A DNA stretch of 64,000 nt from Cristatella mucedo (lineage: Eukaryota; Bryozoa; Phylactolaemata; Cristatellidae). The position numbers and the translations under genes are program-made. Where the stretch lies: NCBI GenBank assembly GCA_009760855.2, contig WPIO01000056.1, positions 1,583,501 through 1,647,500 on the forward strand, written 5' to 3'. Of the stretch, positions 26,601 to 33,559 are shown in pieces. A model generated the notes under the pieces. It did not search any database and was not told the DNA's origin. It saw nothing but the letters and a program-made list of their open reading frames with translations. The first letter of the stretch is position 1. Every line of letters begins with the position of its first letter.

Positions 26601-28714
26601 TCTTCAATGCCCGGGAGTCTCCCACTAATATAGGTCTTACCCCACTGCAGTGCAGTGCCAACGATGCCGAGACGATATGAAAAGTGTTAGAGAAAGACTT
26701 GTGCTGCCTAAAAATCAAGCGAAGCAAGCAGAAGGTCTCCACCTAAATCTGGATTCCTGAGAAGGTCGTTATACACCCAAAGTAATGCTGAATCCCTGGA
26801 GCGATAATTTTCAAAACGCGACTGTAAAGTACTTGCTTGGTTTAAAGTTTTGCAGTACGATTTTAGCTGCTCTTACTCATTCCACTATGCAAAATATATT
26901 ACTTTGGATAACTTTTTAATTTGCATATGTAGCTTTAACATTCAGGTTCATATATAAAACTGAACATTGCATTGAAAACTGAGTTATTAAACAGTAATGA
27001 GCAAGAATTTTACGTTCATTATTAATAATGCATAAACGTTGTGTAGCAACTACACTTGAAAATGGACATTGAGACTTAATTGTTTTATAAATTGTCTAAA
27101 ATATTTGGAAAATTACTTTCCTTTGCAGTATCTTCATCGTATTGAGTTTTTGCTGATTTTCAGCAATATTTCCATGGTCCTAGATAGTTCTCTCCTAGTA
27201 ATGGATGGTACCGACGAGCGGTACTTAATATGATTTAAGTCTTGAACTCCTTTGAAGAAGTTGTTAAAAGCTATACACCCCTCCCTAAAAAGTACTTAAG
27301 CTCCTACACAATTTTCCTGCAAAGAATATACTGTATTTGAATTAATTGTGAATGTCTTCTATAGTTTACCACATGGGAAGTATGAATCTAGCACAGAATT
27401 TAATAGAAAACCTGTATTTTATAACCTGTTTCATGCAAAAATGTATATTCCTTTATAAAAACCGAAGGCAACCATCTTAAATTTATGCTAACCTATTTTA
27501 TTTCAAATTTAAAAATCAATGTCAATGGGAAGGTTTTTCATGTTTATCCTAAATAGAAAAATGAAACATGAAGTGCTTTTTGATAGGTTATTAGTCATGC
27601 TATCTTTAACATCTACTCGATTTTGACTTTTCAATATTACCAAAGCAAGTGCAGCAAATTTTGCTTCATCATTTTACATCATAGTTCATCATAGTCGCAA
27701 ACAGAATCCGAGAACCCTAAGCTCGCTGTACAAGGGGGCAGGTTTGTTTAAAATAATTTCATAACATATTTCATGGGGTGAGTTACGGCGACTTTGGTGA
27801 AGTCTAAATTACTAATGCAATATGTTTCTGCAAGTTAAGTATGACGATTTCATGTTGCAACTTATTGGTAACGTTATCGGAACAGATCTCTGAAAGAGTT
27901 CTCCATAGTATGAAAATGTCGGAATAATTTTGCATGCGGATAAATAGAAAGGGCTTTCTCACCCTAGATTTTAGCATGCAGGAATCTTTCCTCTGATATA
28001 AGACATTTTAGCACAACTTTCTACTTCAACCTTATCGTACACATAGATATTTTTACCCGAAAAACATTTCATCTTTTAGCAGTATTCTTGATGCATAATA
28101 GCTATCCATAATAGTTACTCCAACCTCTTCACATCTCAATATTCGCCTCATTCACAAGGCCTAAAATATGTACCAACTATCATTATCCATGATTTATTTC
28201 ATCACCGTTGATTGGTTCAGAGAATGAGCATTCTTTTTTCTCAAAAATGGAAACTTCATTTGAAGTTAAATCAAGCGCATACAGACATATCCTCAAATTA
28301 ACGCACTGTTCTGTGAATTTGAGCTTCGTTATCCCTTTTCCTGTCAGAATCCACTTAGAAAGGATGGTTCATACTCTTGGTTATGATTCATTAACGAATA
28401 CATATCAGTTGATACTTCTTGTTTTAGAATTGCTCGCGCAGTCTTTGACGACAAAACATGTCAAAACGAAAAATAGGTCTCACGAGGACCTTATTTCTTC
28501 TTTACCAAAGCGACAACCGGACGTAATAAATACATCCTAGCTGATTAAACAGCCTCTTTTTGTATAGCGACAGAAAAACCTTTACGGCTATCATCACCGC
28601 TTGCAGTGGCGATAAAGGATCGCCCACCACAGGATTCAAACCCACGACCTCGGGGCCGAGGTCATGAAAACCAACCGCCTTATCTAGGGAGCCATTACGG
28701 CTCACCAATGATGT

Positions 28715-28756
<42 letters not shown>

Positions 28757-31071
28757 CTCTCTCTCTCTCACACACACACACGGGACAAAGATTTTCTTCC
28801 ATTTTATTTTAAGGCAAGGTGTAATTCTCTAAAATTGTCAAGTAACTGCCATATATGCCCATATTTTAAGCTAATTTTTTCAAGATCAAAGTCGAAAGGC
28901 TGCTTCTGGTTTTAAATTTCAGCAAAATCTTTCAGCAAAAGAGACACGTGCTCAAACCTCTGGAACTTGAAGACTAGCCTTACAGCCATATTCATAGTCT
29001 GCTGCAGTGGCTTACAAGATTTCTTTGGTAGGCCAGCCAAAAGGGAATTCCAATAATCAAGCCGAGACAGAACTAAGGAGCTAGTTAAATTTTTTACAAG
29101 CCACTGTGGAAGACAGCTCCTAATCTTGGATAGGGATCGGACGTGATGGTTAGCTTTAGAAGCAGTCTTCGGAATGAAGCTTTTTAAAATTTAGGCAGCT
29201 ATCGAAAACGACACTTAAGTTTCGTTTATTTAGTTTAATTTAGTTGCAGCATGCTCAATAAACAACAAGAATAACATGGTTAGGGATGATATGTACAGAA
29301 TAAGCTCGCATAAGCACATGAAGGACAAATTACAGGGACCCGTTAAATGCTGTGATAAACATATGCAATAAGGCACACACCATCCTCCATAGCCAATCAA
29401 GCAGTGCATGTCTCGTCAGGGCCTCGGACTGAAGGGGAAGGTGTTCCTTAATCATTCTCTGTACTAATATGTACGAATTCTGAAGATGACTTTTTTAATT
29501 GGATTCGGGCAAGCACGTGCAACTTTTTACTGAGCTGCATTTTTGTCTTCGTCACTTCAAGGCTCTATAATTGTCGAGTTTGGCTATTTGTCAGTATCTA
29601 TCTTCCGCCAGATGCTGCGATCCTTGTCCAGAACTTTGCACAAAGCGAATCAAGAAAGAGTGCGGGATGTGTGGATACGGAAACGTTATGGAATGCCACG
29701 AAGTAATCGATGCTTTCTGCACTAAATGTGGTAATTGGTAAGTTATTTCCCTTAACGTTATGATTTTGTTTTCACGCAAGCACGAGTACACTGTCTTGTC
29801 CTGCTGCCATAGTTGTTGTAAATTGACGCCGGCCAATTTCACATTAATGATCACCCATATATGAAAGCAGTGTTTCTGTGTGGGTTAAAGAAGGTGGGTA
29901 GCAAACGGAAGTAGGTTTCCCATCTCACTCGAGCAGGAGTGAGGCGTGCATCTGTATCAAATCATGGCCTGTCAAAATAATAGCTAATCGTACGACGCTT
30001 ATAAAAATGTGAACTTGACCAGTCGCTTCCATCTAATTTATAGCAAGATTCGAACAAAGTAGGAAAAAACGTCTACAGTGCCGCTATTTACTTAGCCCAG
30101 AAGGCCACTCACGTCGAGGTACTGCTGCAGCATGCGGCACCCACTCTTGAAATACTCACAGCGAGTCACCATATTATTAATGTGACTAGCGCCATTGGCA
30201 ATCACCGAGAAAGTGTTAACGCTGAGGATTTCCAGTGGCGCATGCTTGAGACACCCGCTGGTGCGGCCAGCAAATACTTTTCAGTAACAGACAATAACCC
30301 GAGGAGGAGGCCGTGAATTTGAGCGAGAGAAAAAATCGACTGTTTACCGGCAGTTACCCTGGCAGCGACCCCATAACGACAACGACCACGGGTTTCCCGT
30401 TCAGTTGATTCCGCTCAATTGAGCCTCGAATTCAGACTTCTCGTCATTCGAAGCGCAATTTCACACACAGCTTCGAGGCCTCGCTTTTAAATTTCGTTCT
30501 CGCTTTGAGCGCTCGAGACTCTCGAGCGAATCATTTCGCCAACGAGTTTGTCTGCAAAACACAGCACTAGATCACGTGGCCTGCCGCCATCCCGTCCATC
30601 ACCGATAGCATGGAAAAAATACCTATGGTTATAAACCTGGAGGTCATTTTCACAAGTGCTGTTGAAGTGGGCCGACCTTTCGTCTGCATTTTTTGGAGTC
30701 CTGCCTGGCAAACCCTTGTTGGTGGTACGGCGGACCAGTGATACAGTGACACACCCAGCGCTCCCGCCAGGTTACCGAAATTCCGTTAGAATAATTCTCG
30801 CTTAATCGATGACCTTTCCAGATACTTCTGTCAATATTTGCCGCCTTGATGAGTTGTGGGGTATTTTTGAAGAGTGATAATGAGACTGACGATTTATTTA
30901 ACTCAGCTTACATTTTACTCAGAATTGTAGATGCTGTATAGAACTAAGTATTCAAACCAAATCTTTTTTTCATTCAGCCTTGACCTCGATGACTTAAGCA
31001 GTGAAAATTCCGTAAATTCGGCGGACTCGGATTGTGATTCATACGGCTACGATCTGGCTAGCGACGATTAG
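5455..31071 (+). CDS. ZNFX1: ZNFX1-like SF1 RNA helicase with NFX1-type zinc fingers, gene 1 (17 exons traced, 5' end not found)
   Basis: Exons read as 5455-5662, 7422-7570, 10795-10972, 13163-13389, 14239-14363, 14462-14564, 15076-15393, 15577-15654, 18481-18624, 18749-19022, 19793-19983, 20149-20370, 21208-21456, 22718-23008, 24670-24820, 29612-29737 and 30978-31071. All introns are GT-AG and phase stays coherent throughout, giving about 1041 residues and a TAG stop. Seen in order: the conserved pre-helicase block ([26 protein letters not shown]), P-loop GPPGTGKT (about residue 254), motif Ia [20 protein letters not shown], Walker [13 protein letters not shown] (about 640), [38 protein letters not shown], then Cys/His-rich NFX1-type fingers and an acidic tail. 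Family knowledge: ZNFX1 is an RNA-binding helicase of antiviral and small-RNA pathways. It is much shorter C-terminally than vertebrate ZNFX1 and lacks most fingers. The N-terminal ARM-like part must lie in unidentified upstream exons. Confidence 0.93.
6405..6740 (-). mobile_element. L2-B LINE fragment
   Basis: Minus-strand match to the L2-B 3' region: mirrored CTCCTGACTCTGCTTTGC-type sequence, GTTGCGTGAGACGAAGTCTG, and the GAACTGCTGCACCAGTTTCA end. It lies in gene 1 intron a-b. Confidence 0.75.
7422..7570 (+). CDS. ZNFX1: ZNFX1-like gene 1, exon b
   Basis: Encodes the segment with [17 protein letters not shown] and YVATVQEKN, matching ZNFX1 just upstream of the helicase core. Acceptor AG at 7420-7421, donor GTAAGT at 7571. 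It is 149 nt, the same length and phase as gene 2 exon 52124-52272. Confidence 0.92.
8230..8500 (-). mobile_element. degenerate L2-A RT fragment
   Basis: On the minus strand it carries the decayed CTGCGGCTAGACTTCTCTG and GTCACTCGCCTTTAGGTTCC segments of the RT C-terminus. It is diverged, with multiple indels. It sits in intron b-c of gene 1, just before a second minus-strand L2-A 3' end. Confidence 0.55.
8686..8935 (-). mobile_element. L2-A LINE 3' end
   Basis: Begins with an AAT tract (8686-8712), then the tail (CCTCAGATAACTCAATCTC on plus) and the 3' UTR with ACATGCACAGTGGCAGCA. It is truncated before the RT. Confidence 0.8.
9260..9378. repeat. GT-rich microsatellite
   Basis: Imperfect GTGCGTG/GTGTGT array directly 5' to the longest L2-A copy. 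No coding signal. Confidence 0.8.
9380..10528 (+). mobile_element. L2-A LINE, best-preserved copy (RT C-terminus, 3' UTR, hairpin tail, (ATT)n)
   Basis: Encodes the RT thumb region: [103 protein letters not shown] and [17 protein letters not shown], with stops near 9606 and 10248. The 3' UTR ends in a hairpin at 10455-10494 (9-bp outer stem AAAGCGCCC with GGGCGCTTT, inner AGAGA with TCTCT) and then (ATT)n. It is 5' truncated, as usual for LINEs, and was inserted in intron b-c of gene 1. It is the reference copy for this family here. Confidence 0.92.
10455..10494 (+). other. L2-A 3' terminal hairpin
   Basis: Perfect 9-bp outer stem (AAAGCGCCC paired with GGGCGCTTT) and an inner 5-bp stem (AGAGA with TCTCT), directly before the (ATT)n tract. 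In stringent-type LINEs such as UnaL2 a 3' stem-loop is the RT recognition site; that role is inferred here. Confidence 0.75.
10795..10972 (+). CDS. ZNFX1: ZNFX1-like gene 1, exon c
   Basis: Encodes the very conserved ZNFX1 segment [20 protein letters not shown]. Acceptor AG at 10793-10794, donor GTTAGT at 10973. It is 178 nt, equal to the gene 2 counterpart at 54819-54996. It lies a few hundred bases after a long L2-like copy in the preceding intron. Confidence 0.93.
11080..11600 (-). mobile_element. L2-A LINE copy, 3' UTR and RT C-terminus
   Basis: Minus-strand copy starting at the tail (GGCCCTTTGAATTTTCTGCA on plus) without an AAT tract. It passes through the UTR into RT sequence (minus reads [17 protein letters not shown] and HHQAKHLT). 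It begins about 100 bases after gene 1 exon c. Confidence 0.82.
12178..12450 (+). mobile_element. L2-B LINE 3' fragment
   Basis: Closely matches 4110-4360: GTCCTGAGCTGCTTCTT, CTCCTGACTCTGCTTTGC, TTTGTTGCGTGAGACAAAGT and GTGGAGTTACAGACCGAG. It is in intron c-d of gene 1. Confidence 0.78.
13163..13389 (+). CDS. ZNFX1: ZNFX1-like gene 1, exon d
   Basis: Encodes the linker into the helicase core, ending in [20 protein letters not shown] and AIIQG, the Q-motif-like region directly before the P-loop. Acceptor AG at 13161-13162, donor GTACGA at 13390. It is 227 nt, the same as gene 2 exon 55287-55513. Confidence 0.93.
14239..14363 (+). CDS. ZNFX1: ZNFX1-like gene 1, exon e (P-loop)
   Basis: Starts inside the codon for the first Gly of GPPGTGKT, the Walker A nucleotide-binding loop, followed by [11 protein letters not shown]. 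Acceptor AG at 14237-14238, donor GTAAGT at 14364. It is 125 nt, against 131 nt in gene 2. The 98-bp intron that follows contains a short poly-G run. Confidence 0.95.
14462..14564 (+). CDS. ZNFX1: ZNFX1-like gene 1, exon f (motif Ia)
   Basis: Encodes [20 protein letters not shown], the motif Ia signature of ZNFX1 helicases. Acceptor AG at 14460-14461, donor GT at 14565. It is 103 nt against 115 nt in gene 2; the difference lies in the variable start of the exon. Confidence 0.94.
14972..15017. repeat. (TA)n followed by (GA)n microsatellite
   Basis: An ATATAT run then AGAGAG with a single interruption, about 60 bases upstream of the gene 1 exon g acceptor. Confidence 0.85.
15076..15393 (+). 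CDS. ZNFX1: ZNFX1-like gene 1, exon g
   Basis: Encodes the start of the insertion between helicase motifs Ia and II, beginning [20 protein letters not shown] (human ZNFX1 has a comparable VRVGGRS start) and ending DPLVEWLNL. Acceptor AG at 15074-15075, donor GTAAGT at 15394. It is 318 nt against 324 nt in gene 2. Confidence 0.9.
15577..15654 (+). CDS. ZNFX1: ZNFX1-like gene 1, exon h (variable linker)
   Basis: Short 78-nt exon encoding an acidic, poorly conserved linker ([11 protein letters not shown]). Acceptor AG at 15575-15576, donor GTGCGT at 15655. Its identity rests on phase fit and on the equivalent 69-nt exon of gene 2, since sequence similarity is weak. Vertebrate ZNFX1 has an acidic low-complexity stretch at the same place. 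Confidence 0.75.
16428..16470. repeat. two 18-bp direct repeats containing CACGTG
   Basis: GCATTCACGTGACTCGCC occurs exactly at 16428-16445 and 16453-16470, 25 bp apart. Each contains the palindromic E-box CACGTG. No flanking gene signal explains it; it lies in an intron. Confidence 0.8.
17640..18200 (+). mobile_element. degenerate non-LTR retroelement fragment
   Basis: Faint RT C-terminus pattern (DLHW at about 17677, then a GDRAFS/W-like region with LESL) followed by an ending with TAAGAGACTTAGTTCTTCTA and an ATTATTATT tract near 18190. The family cannot be assigned with confidence. Confidence 0.4.
18481..18624 (+). CDS. ZNFX1: ZNFX1-like gene 1, exon i
   Basis: Encodes [19 protein letters not shown] and a following charged helix, part of the motif Ia-II insertion. 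Acceptor AG at 18479-18480, donor GTAAGC at 18625. It is 144 nt, the same as gene 2 exon 62165-62308. Confidence 0.92.
18749..19022 (+). CDS. ZNFX1: ZNFX1-like gene 1, exon j
   Basis: Encodes a helical segment including [16 protein letters not shown], equivalent to the RWQLYRLWL region of human ZNFX1. Acceptor AG at 18747-18748, donor GTTCGT at 19023. It is 274 nt, identical in length to gene 2 exon 62425-62698. Confidence 0.92.
19040..19215 (-). mobile_element. SINE1 (tRNA-derived), diverged copy
   Basis: On the minus strand a tRNA-like head (AGTCCAGGAGGTAAGGC box A region, GGTTCAAATCC box B) is followed by a body that matches the copies at 23800, 28520 and 58010. It lies just after gene 1 exon j. 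Confidence 0.7.
19793..19983 (+). CDS. ZNFX1: ZNFX1-like gene 1, exon k (Walker B)
   Basis: Encodes [15 protein letters not shown] and the Walker B motif [14 protein letters not shown], ending HLILIG. Acceptor AG at 19791-19792, donor GTGAGA at 19984. It is 191 nt, against 194 nt in gene 2, which carries one extra Cys codon. Confidence 0.95.
20149..20370 (+). CDS. ZNFX1: ZNFX1-like gene 1, exon l (motifs III-IV)
   Basis: Encodes [12 protein letters not shown] (motif III), SLFERMVNN and [10 protein letters not shown] (motif IV). By my count 58 of 75 residues match gene 2. Acceptor AG at 20147-20148, donor GTAAAC at 20371. Gene 1 has QRRMRP where gene 2 and vertebrate ZNFX1 have QHRMRP. Confidence 0.95.
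21208..21456 (+). CDS. ZNFX1: ZNFX1-like gene 1, exon m
   Basis: Encodes [25 protein letters not shown] and the first half of motif V (SIDGYQG). Acceptor AG at 21206-21207, donor GTGAGT at 21457. It is 249 nt and fully open, unlike the gene 2 equivalent, which has a stop codon. Confidence 0.94.
22718..23008 (+). CDS. ZNFX1: ZNFX1-like gene 1, exon n (motifs V-VI)
   Basis: Completes motif V ([14 protein letters not shown]) and encodes motif VI with its arginine finger region ([20 protein letters not shown]). Ends [11 protein letters not shown], as in the link to the zinc fingers of ZNFX1. Acceptor AG at 22716-22717, donor GTAAGA at 23009. The gene 2 counterpart would lie beyond the window. 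Confidence 0.95.
23330..24115 (+). mobile_element. L2-A LINE copy interrupted by SINE1
   Basis: RT C-terminus in pieces: [56 protein letters not shown] up to about 23790, then SINE1, then [20 protein letters not shown] and [13 protein letters not shown] to 24115. The 3' UTR is missing. It lies in intron n-o of gene 1. Confidence 0.85.
23800..23975 (-). mobile_element. SINE1 inserted in an L2-A copy
   Basis: Nearly full-length SINE1 in reverse. The plus strand begins with an AATAAATAAATCC tail, contains GGGATCGAACCCACGAC (box B reverse complement) and ends in the tRNA-like head near GTGCCATCACGGC. The flanks are contiguous in the L2-A consensus, so this is an insertion. Confidence 0.82.
24160..24290 (+). 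mobile_element. degenerate L2-A fragment
   Basis: Contains AGGGACACCATAGATAAACTGGTCCGTGCA-like RT sequence and a mutated CTCACCGCTTCCGG, aligned with the segment at about 9780-9850 of the reference copy. Confidence 0.5.
24670..24820 (+). CDS. ZNFX1: ZNFX1-like gene 1, exon o (NFX1-type zinc fingers)
   Basis: Encodes [20 protein letters not shown] and then a second Cys/His cluster ending [11 protein letters not shown]. Spacing of Cys and CGH groups is that of NFX1-type zinc fingers. Acceptor AG at 24668-24669, donor GTAAGC at 24821. Confidence 0.93.
25320..26450 (-). mobile_element. long degenerate L2-like LINE copy
   Basis: From a decayed tail at 25320 (TCTGAGAGAAATAAATCCC) through the UTR and RT C-terminus (plus strand carries TGTGGCAACTGCGACGCTCA and CAGAGTTTTGCACC) to a mutated YADDTQLY-like site near 26400 ([10 protein letters not shown] on minus). 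No intact frame. It lies in intron o-p of gene 1. Confidence 0.65.
26488..26640. repeat. short direct repeats (GGGGTATCCCCCACTTCAG and GTTGCCAGAG)
   Basis: GGGGTATCCCCCACTTCAG occurs twice about 31 bp apart (26490 and 26520) and is followed by repeated GTTGCCAGAG/GTTGCAAGAG blocks. It looks like a local tandem duplication and is non-coding. Confidence 0.7.
26650..28500 (+). other. gene 1 intron o-p, AT-rich with nothing recognised
   Basis: AT-rich intronic sequence without repeats, RNA genes or exon-like blocks that I could recognise. The Cys-rich frames of exons o and p join in phase, so no intervening exon is needed. Confidence 0.5.
28520..28712 (-). mobile_element. SINE1 copy
   Basis: Plus-strand sequence TCCTAGCTGATTAAACAGCC to CATTACGGCTCACC, about 90 percent like the copy at 23800-23975 by eye. 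The box B reverse complement is GATTCAAACCC. It is followed by a CA repeat at the head side. Confidence 0.82.
28715..28782. repeat. (CA)n(CT)n(CA)n microsatellite
   Basis: About 34 bases of CA, 16 of CT and 14 of CA, abutting the SINE1 head. Confidence 0.9.
28905..29225 (-). mobile_element. L2-B LINE RT fragment
   Basis: Minus strand reads [20 protein letters not shown] and [18 protein letters not shown], overlapping the start of the L2-B copy at 3805. Frames are shifted. It immediately precedes a minus-strand L2-A 3' UTR fragment. Confidence 0.72.
29238..29365 (-). mobile_element. L2-A 3' UTR fragment
   Basis: Plus strand has GCAGCATGCTCAATAAACAA, AATAACATGGTTAGGGATG and GGACCCGTTAAATGCTG, which are L2-A UTR blocks. 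Tail and RT are missing. Confidence 0.72.
29612..29737 (+). CDS. ZNFX1: ZNFX1-like gene 1, exon p (Cys-rich)
   Basis: Encodes a Cys-rich stretch ([20 protein letters not shown], then [15 protein letters not shown]) in phase with exon o across a 4.8 kb intron. It resembles the part of ZNFX1 following the first fingers. Acceptor AG at 29610-29611, donor GTAAGT at 29738. Confidence 0.85.
30044..30316 (+). other. unexplained open frame in the last intron of gene 1
   Basis: A 90-codon frame opens right after an acceptor-like TAG (30041-30043) and runs to TGA. It includes [20 protein letters not shown] and [20 protein letters not shown]. It has no early ATG, and its phase does not fit a splice from exon p; in the exon p phase it would stop after six codons. 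I do not recognise it. It could be a fragment of another gene or chance. Confidence 0.25.
30978..31071 (+). CDS. ZNFX1: ZNFX1-like gene 1, exon q (acidic C-terminus and stop)
   Basis: In phase with exon p, encodes a low-complexity tail rich in Asp and Ser ending YGYDLASDD and a TAG stop at 31069-31071. Acceptor AG at 30976-30977 sits after a T-rich tract. There is no similarity to the long C-terminal half of vertebrate ZNFX1, so the protein ends after about three zinc-binding units. Confidence 0.75.
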
Positions 31072-32300
31072 GATTGTCACGGCGATATCAATGGAAAATA
31101 CTAGCCAGCCTACTAATGAGTATACAAAATTTCGGATGTGCAGGAAATACGGGTGCTGCACAATTGGTATAGTTATCGTCGTGGTGGTAAAGCCTGGTGT
31201 GTGCACATTACATTCGCTAAGTACAAAGATATCTCACCAATATCTGTAACAAATTACTGCTCTTGTCTGTGTGATTAATATATGAAACAAATCTATTGCG
31301 TTTCTTGAAATTTAAATTATATTGTGCCTGCCAAAATTGGTGGTTGTATTGTCCTTATTATAACATCGCAAGATTCTGGGAGTTAAGAGTGTCAAACTTT
31401 ATATGAATAAACAAACCCAGTGTGCTTTGATTTCAGTACCTGCTATTGCTTTTGACGTTAAATGAGCAACAATGCAGCCAAAAAGCCTATATTGCATATA
31501 CGTTCAGACTTCTCTCGGCTTGGCCAAAAGATGAAAACCCAACATTTTCAGGGATAACAGCTTAGCACGTAGATGCATATTCTCGCAACAGTGAGACGGA
31601 GCACGTTTATTAAGAGCACACGAAGCCCTTATTTGTGTCTACGTGATACAAGATTAAGCCCTGATTTGGCTCAGGTATGAGGCAATGGCCTCAAAACGAC
31701 CAGGGTTGTGGCCTTAAGCCCCTCAGCTTACGTAATGCAGCTGAATTGGCATTGAAAGTTCTCTTACGGTACTAGACAAATTAATTGATATTTATCTATT
31801 TACACCTCAACTAAGTTCAACACTGTAACAGCCGAAAGAACAAGCAGAAGTCTTAATCTGATGAATTTATTCATAATAAGTGGCACATACGTACAATAGA
31901 TAAGAGAGCAGCTCACTGCCTGTGGACTCGCTTCGCCGAGTCACAGTAGAAGCAGTCATAGCAGCATGGTTACGAAAGACAACGATGTGCCATGTTGCCG
32001 CTTGAAGGGCGGACTTTCTCGCTTTAATTAGTTGAGATTCACATTTTTCTATTCAAAAACTGTACCCGAAAGAATAAGGCCTCTGAACGTGATCAAAGAC
32101 TGCTCGCATCGACGAATCGCTCTGCCTTAACCTATACATTCCAAGAGGTGGTAAAAATTTAGTCACAAAGATCTTCAGCGGAACGACAGGCGAGTGCCTG
32201 CGAAGGGCAGAATTAGCTATCTCTCTTTGATGACTCCTTCACTCCTCCCCCCCCAGCAAAGTGGCGATAGGCGGCGCAGAGACAGACTATACGTACGTCA
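31072..32300. other. intergenic sequence 3' of gene 1
   Basis: Contains the candidate polyadenylation signal near 31406. Otherwise I recognise no gene, repeat family or RNA gene. Confidence 0.5.
31406..31411 (+). promoter_or_regulatory. candidate polyadenylation signal of gene 1
   Basis: AATAAA lies 335 bases after the gene 1 stop and is followed within 30 bases by a GT/T-rich stretch, the usual arrangement of a cleavage and polyadenylation site. The hexamer is common in AT-rich DNA, so this is a plausible rather than proven 3' end. Confidence 0.4.
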
Positions 32301-32329
32301 TCTTTGGCGTGACTTAACACTACTGATGT

Positions 32330-32849
32330 ATGACTAAGCGACGCGCCTCGACTAGCCTTTCGTCAACTTCGCACGACGTAGCACAAGAAGCAGCAAGGGG
32401 CGGCACCTTCTTTCGGGACCAAGCTAGCGGCTGGCTGGCGCCGGAAGCCACGACCTTTGGTATAGATTGGAACGATATAAACGACCCGACTGAATCGTCG
32501 GCAGCATGGAGCTGGGACAGCAATAAATATCGTCTGACCGTCGGCCTCCTGAATGAAACTGGGTTCGGTATTGAAGTATCCAAATATCGAAAAAGGACCA
32601 GTGGGTGCAGTGGTGGGCCGTCCTCACGGTCTAGCCAGCCCGTCCACTGAACCTAAGCACGGTGGTGAGTCGTCAATAAATCGGCTGGCGACACGGTCGG
32701 AGATAGTTGACAGCAAACCGACTGAAAACGACGGCCCTTTGGCTGACCCGGATTCATTGGCCAGCTCACTAGCCTCGACGTCTGCGCCAATCACTCCCTG
32801 GTTGAGTGAATTCTGCATAGATAGCAACAGCTTCGCTCAGGGAGTGTGA
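32330..32849 (+). other. unclassified open frames (candidate exon or decayed gene)
   Basis: A frame from ATG at 32330 reads MTKRRASTSLSSTSHDVAQE and on to about 32650. A second frame (32553-32849) continues with hydrophilic, Ser/Pro-rich sequence. One frameshift would join them. No domain is recognised. A short duplicated block (CTGCATAGATAGCAACAGCT and CTGCATAGACAGGAACAGCT) follows at about 32813-32875. It could be a 5' exon of gene 2 or noise. Confidence 0.2.
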
Positions 32850-33084
32850 ATCCTGCATAGACAGGAACAGCTGTTGCTTGAGTGTAGCAAGCTTAAGCTT
32901 AAACGCGGTCAAACGGGCGGCTTAGTTAAGGAAAGTGCACGGCGAGCTCGGAGGGCAGGTGATCCAATCCAGCTCAGAGAGCAGGCGTCCCAGGCTCAGA
33001 GAGCAGGACGCATTTGCCTGAGTCTAAGGCATGGTAGCTAGAGCATGGGAAAATGCAGAGTGGCATCAATCTTTCTACACACTT

Positions 33085-33400
33085 AAAATATGTTGTACAA
33101 GATGCATAATCGAATGGTTAGTGGTAGCATGCTCAATGTCAACGAGCATAACATGGTTAGAGGCGATATGCACTGGGTCAGCACGCAAGTATGGTTAGTG
33201 GCAGCATGCTGTGTAAGCACGCATAAGCACACCTAGGATGAATCAAATGGACCCACTAAATGCTGTGATAAATAGATGCGTTTTTATTTCTTTTTAAATG
33301 TGAATAAGTCAGGTGATGCGACGCAGGTCGGAGTGAGTTCTAGACTCTGGGAGTATACAAGCTACTAAAGTTACGCTCTCCAAAGTATTTCACGTACGAA
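33085..33400 (-). mobile_element. L2-A 3' UTR copy
   Basis: Plus strand carries AATGGTTAGTGGTAGCATGC, ATGGTTAGTGGCAGCATGCT and ATGGACCCACTAAATGCTGT. No AAT tract or tail hairpin, so it is truncated at both ends. Confidence 0.78.
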
Positions 33401-33559
33401 CAAAGAAGCAGAGCAGGAAGTAGAGACGCTGACAATCGCTAATGCGCCGGATAACGAGCCGCACGACATTTCGTGTCTGACGTAGGCATACAGATTTTCA
33501 TGGAACATTTGGTAGTATGCCTCTCATTGGCTCCCAAGTACGATTGCCCGACCCAGCTA

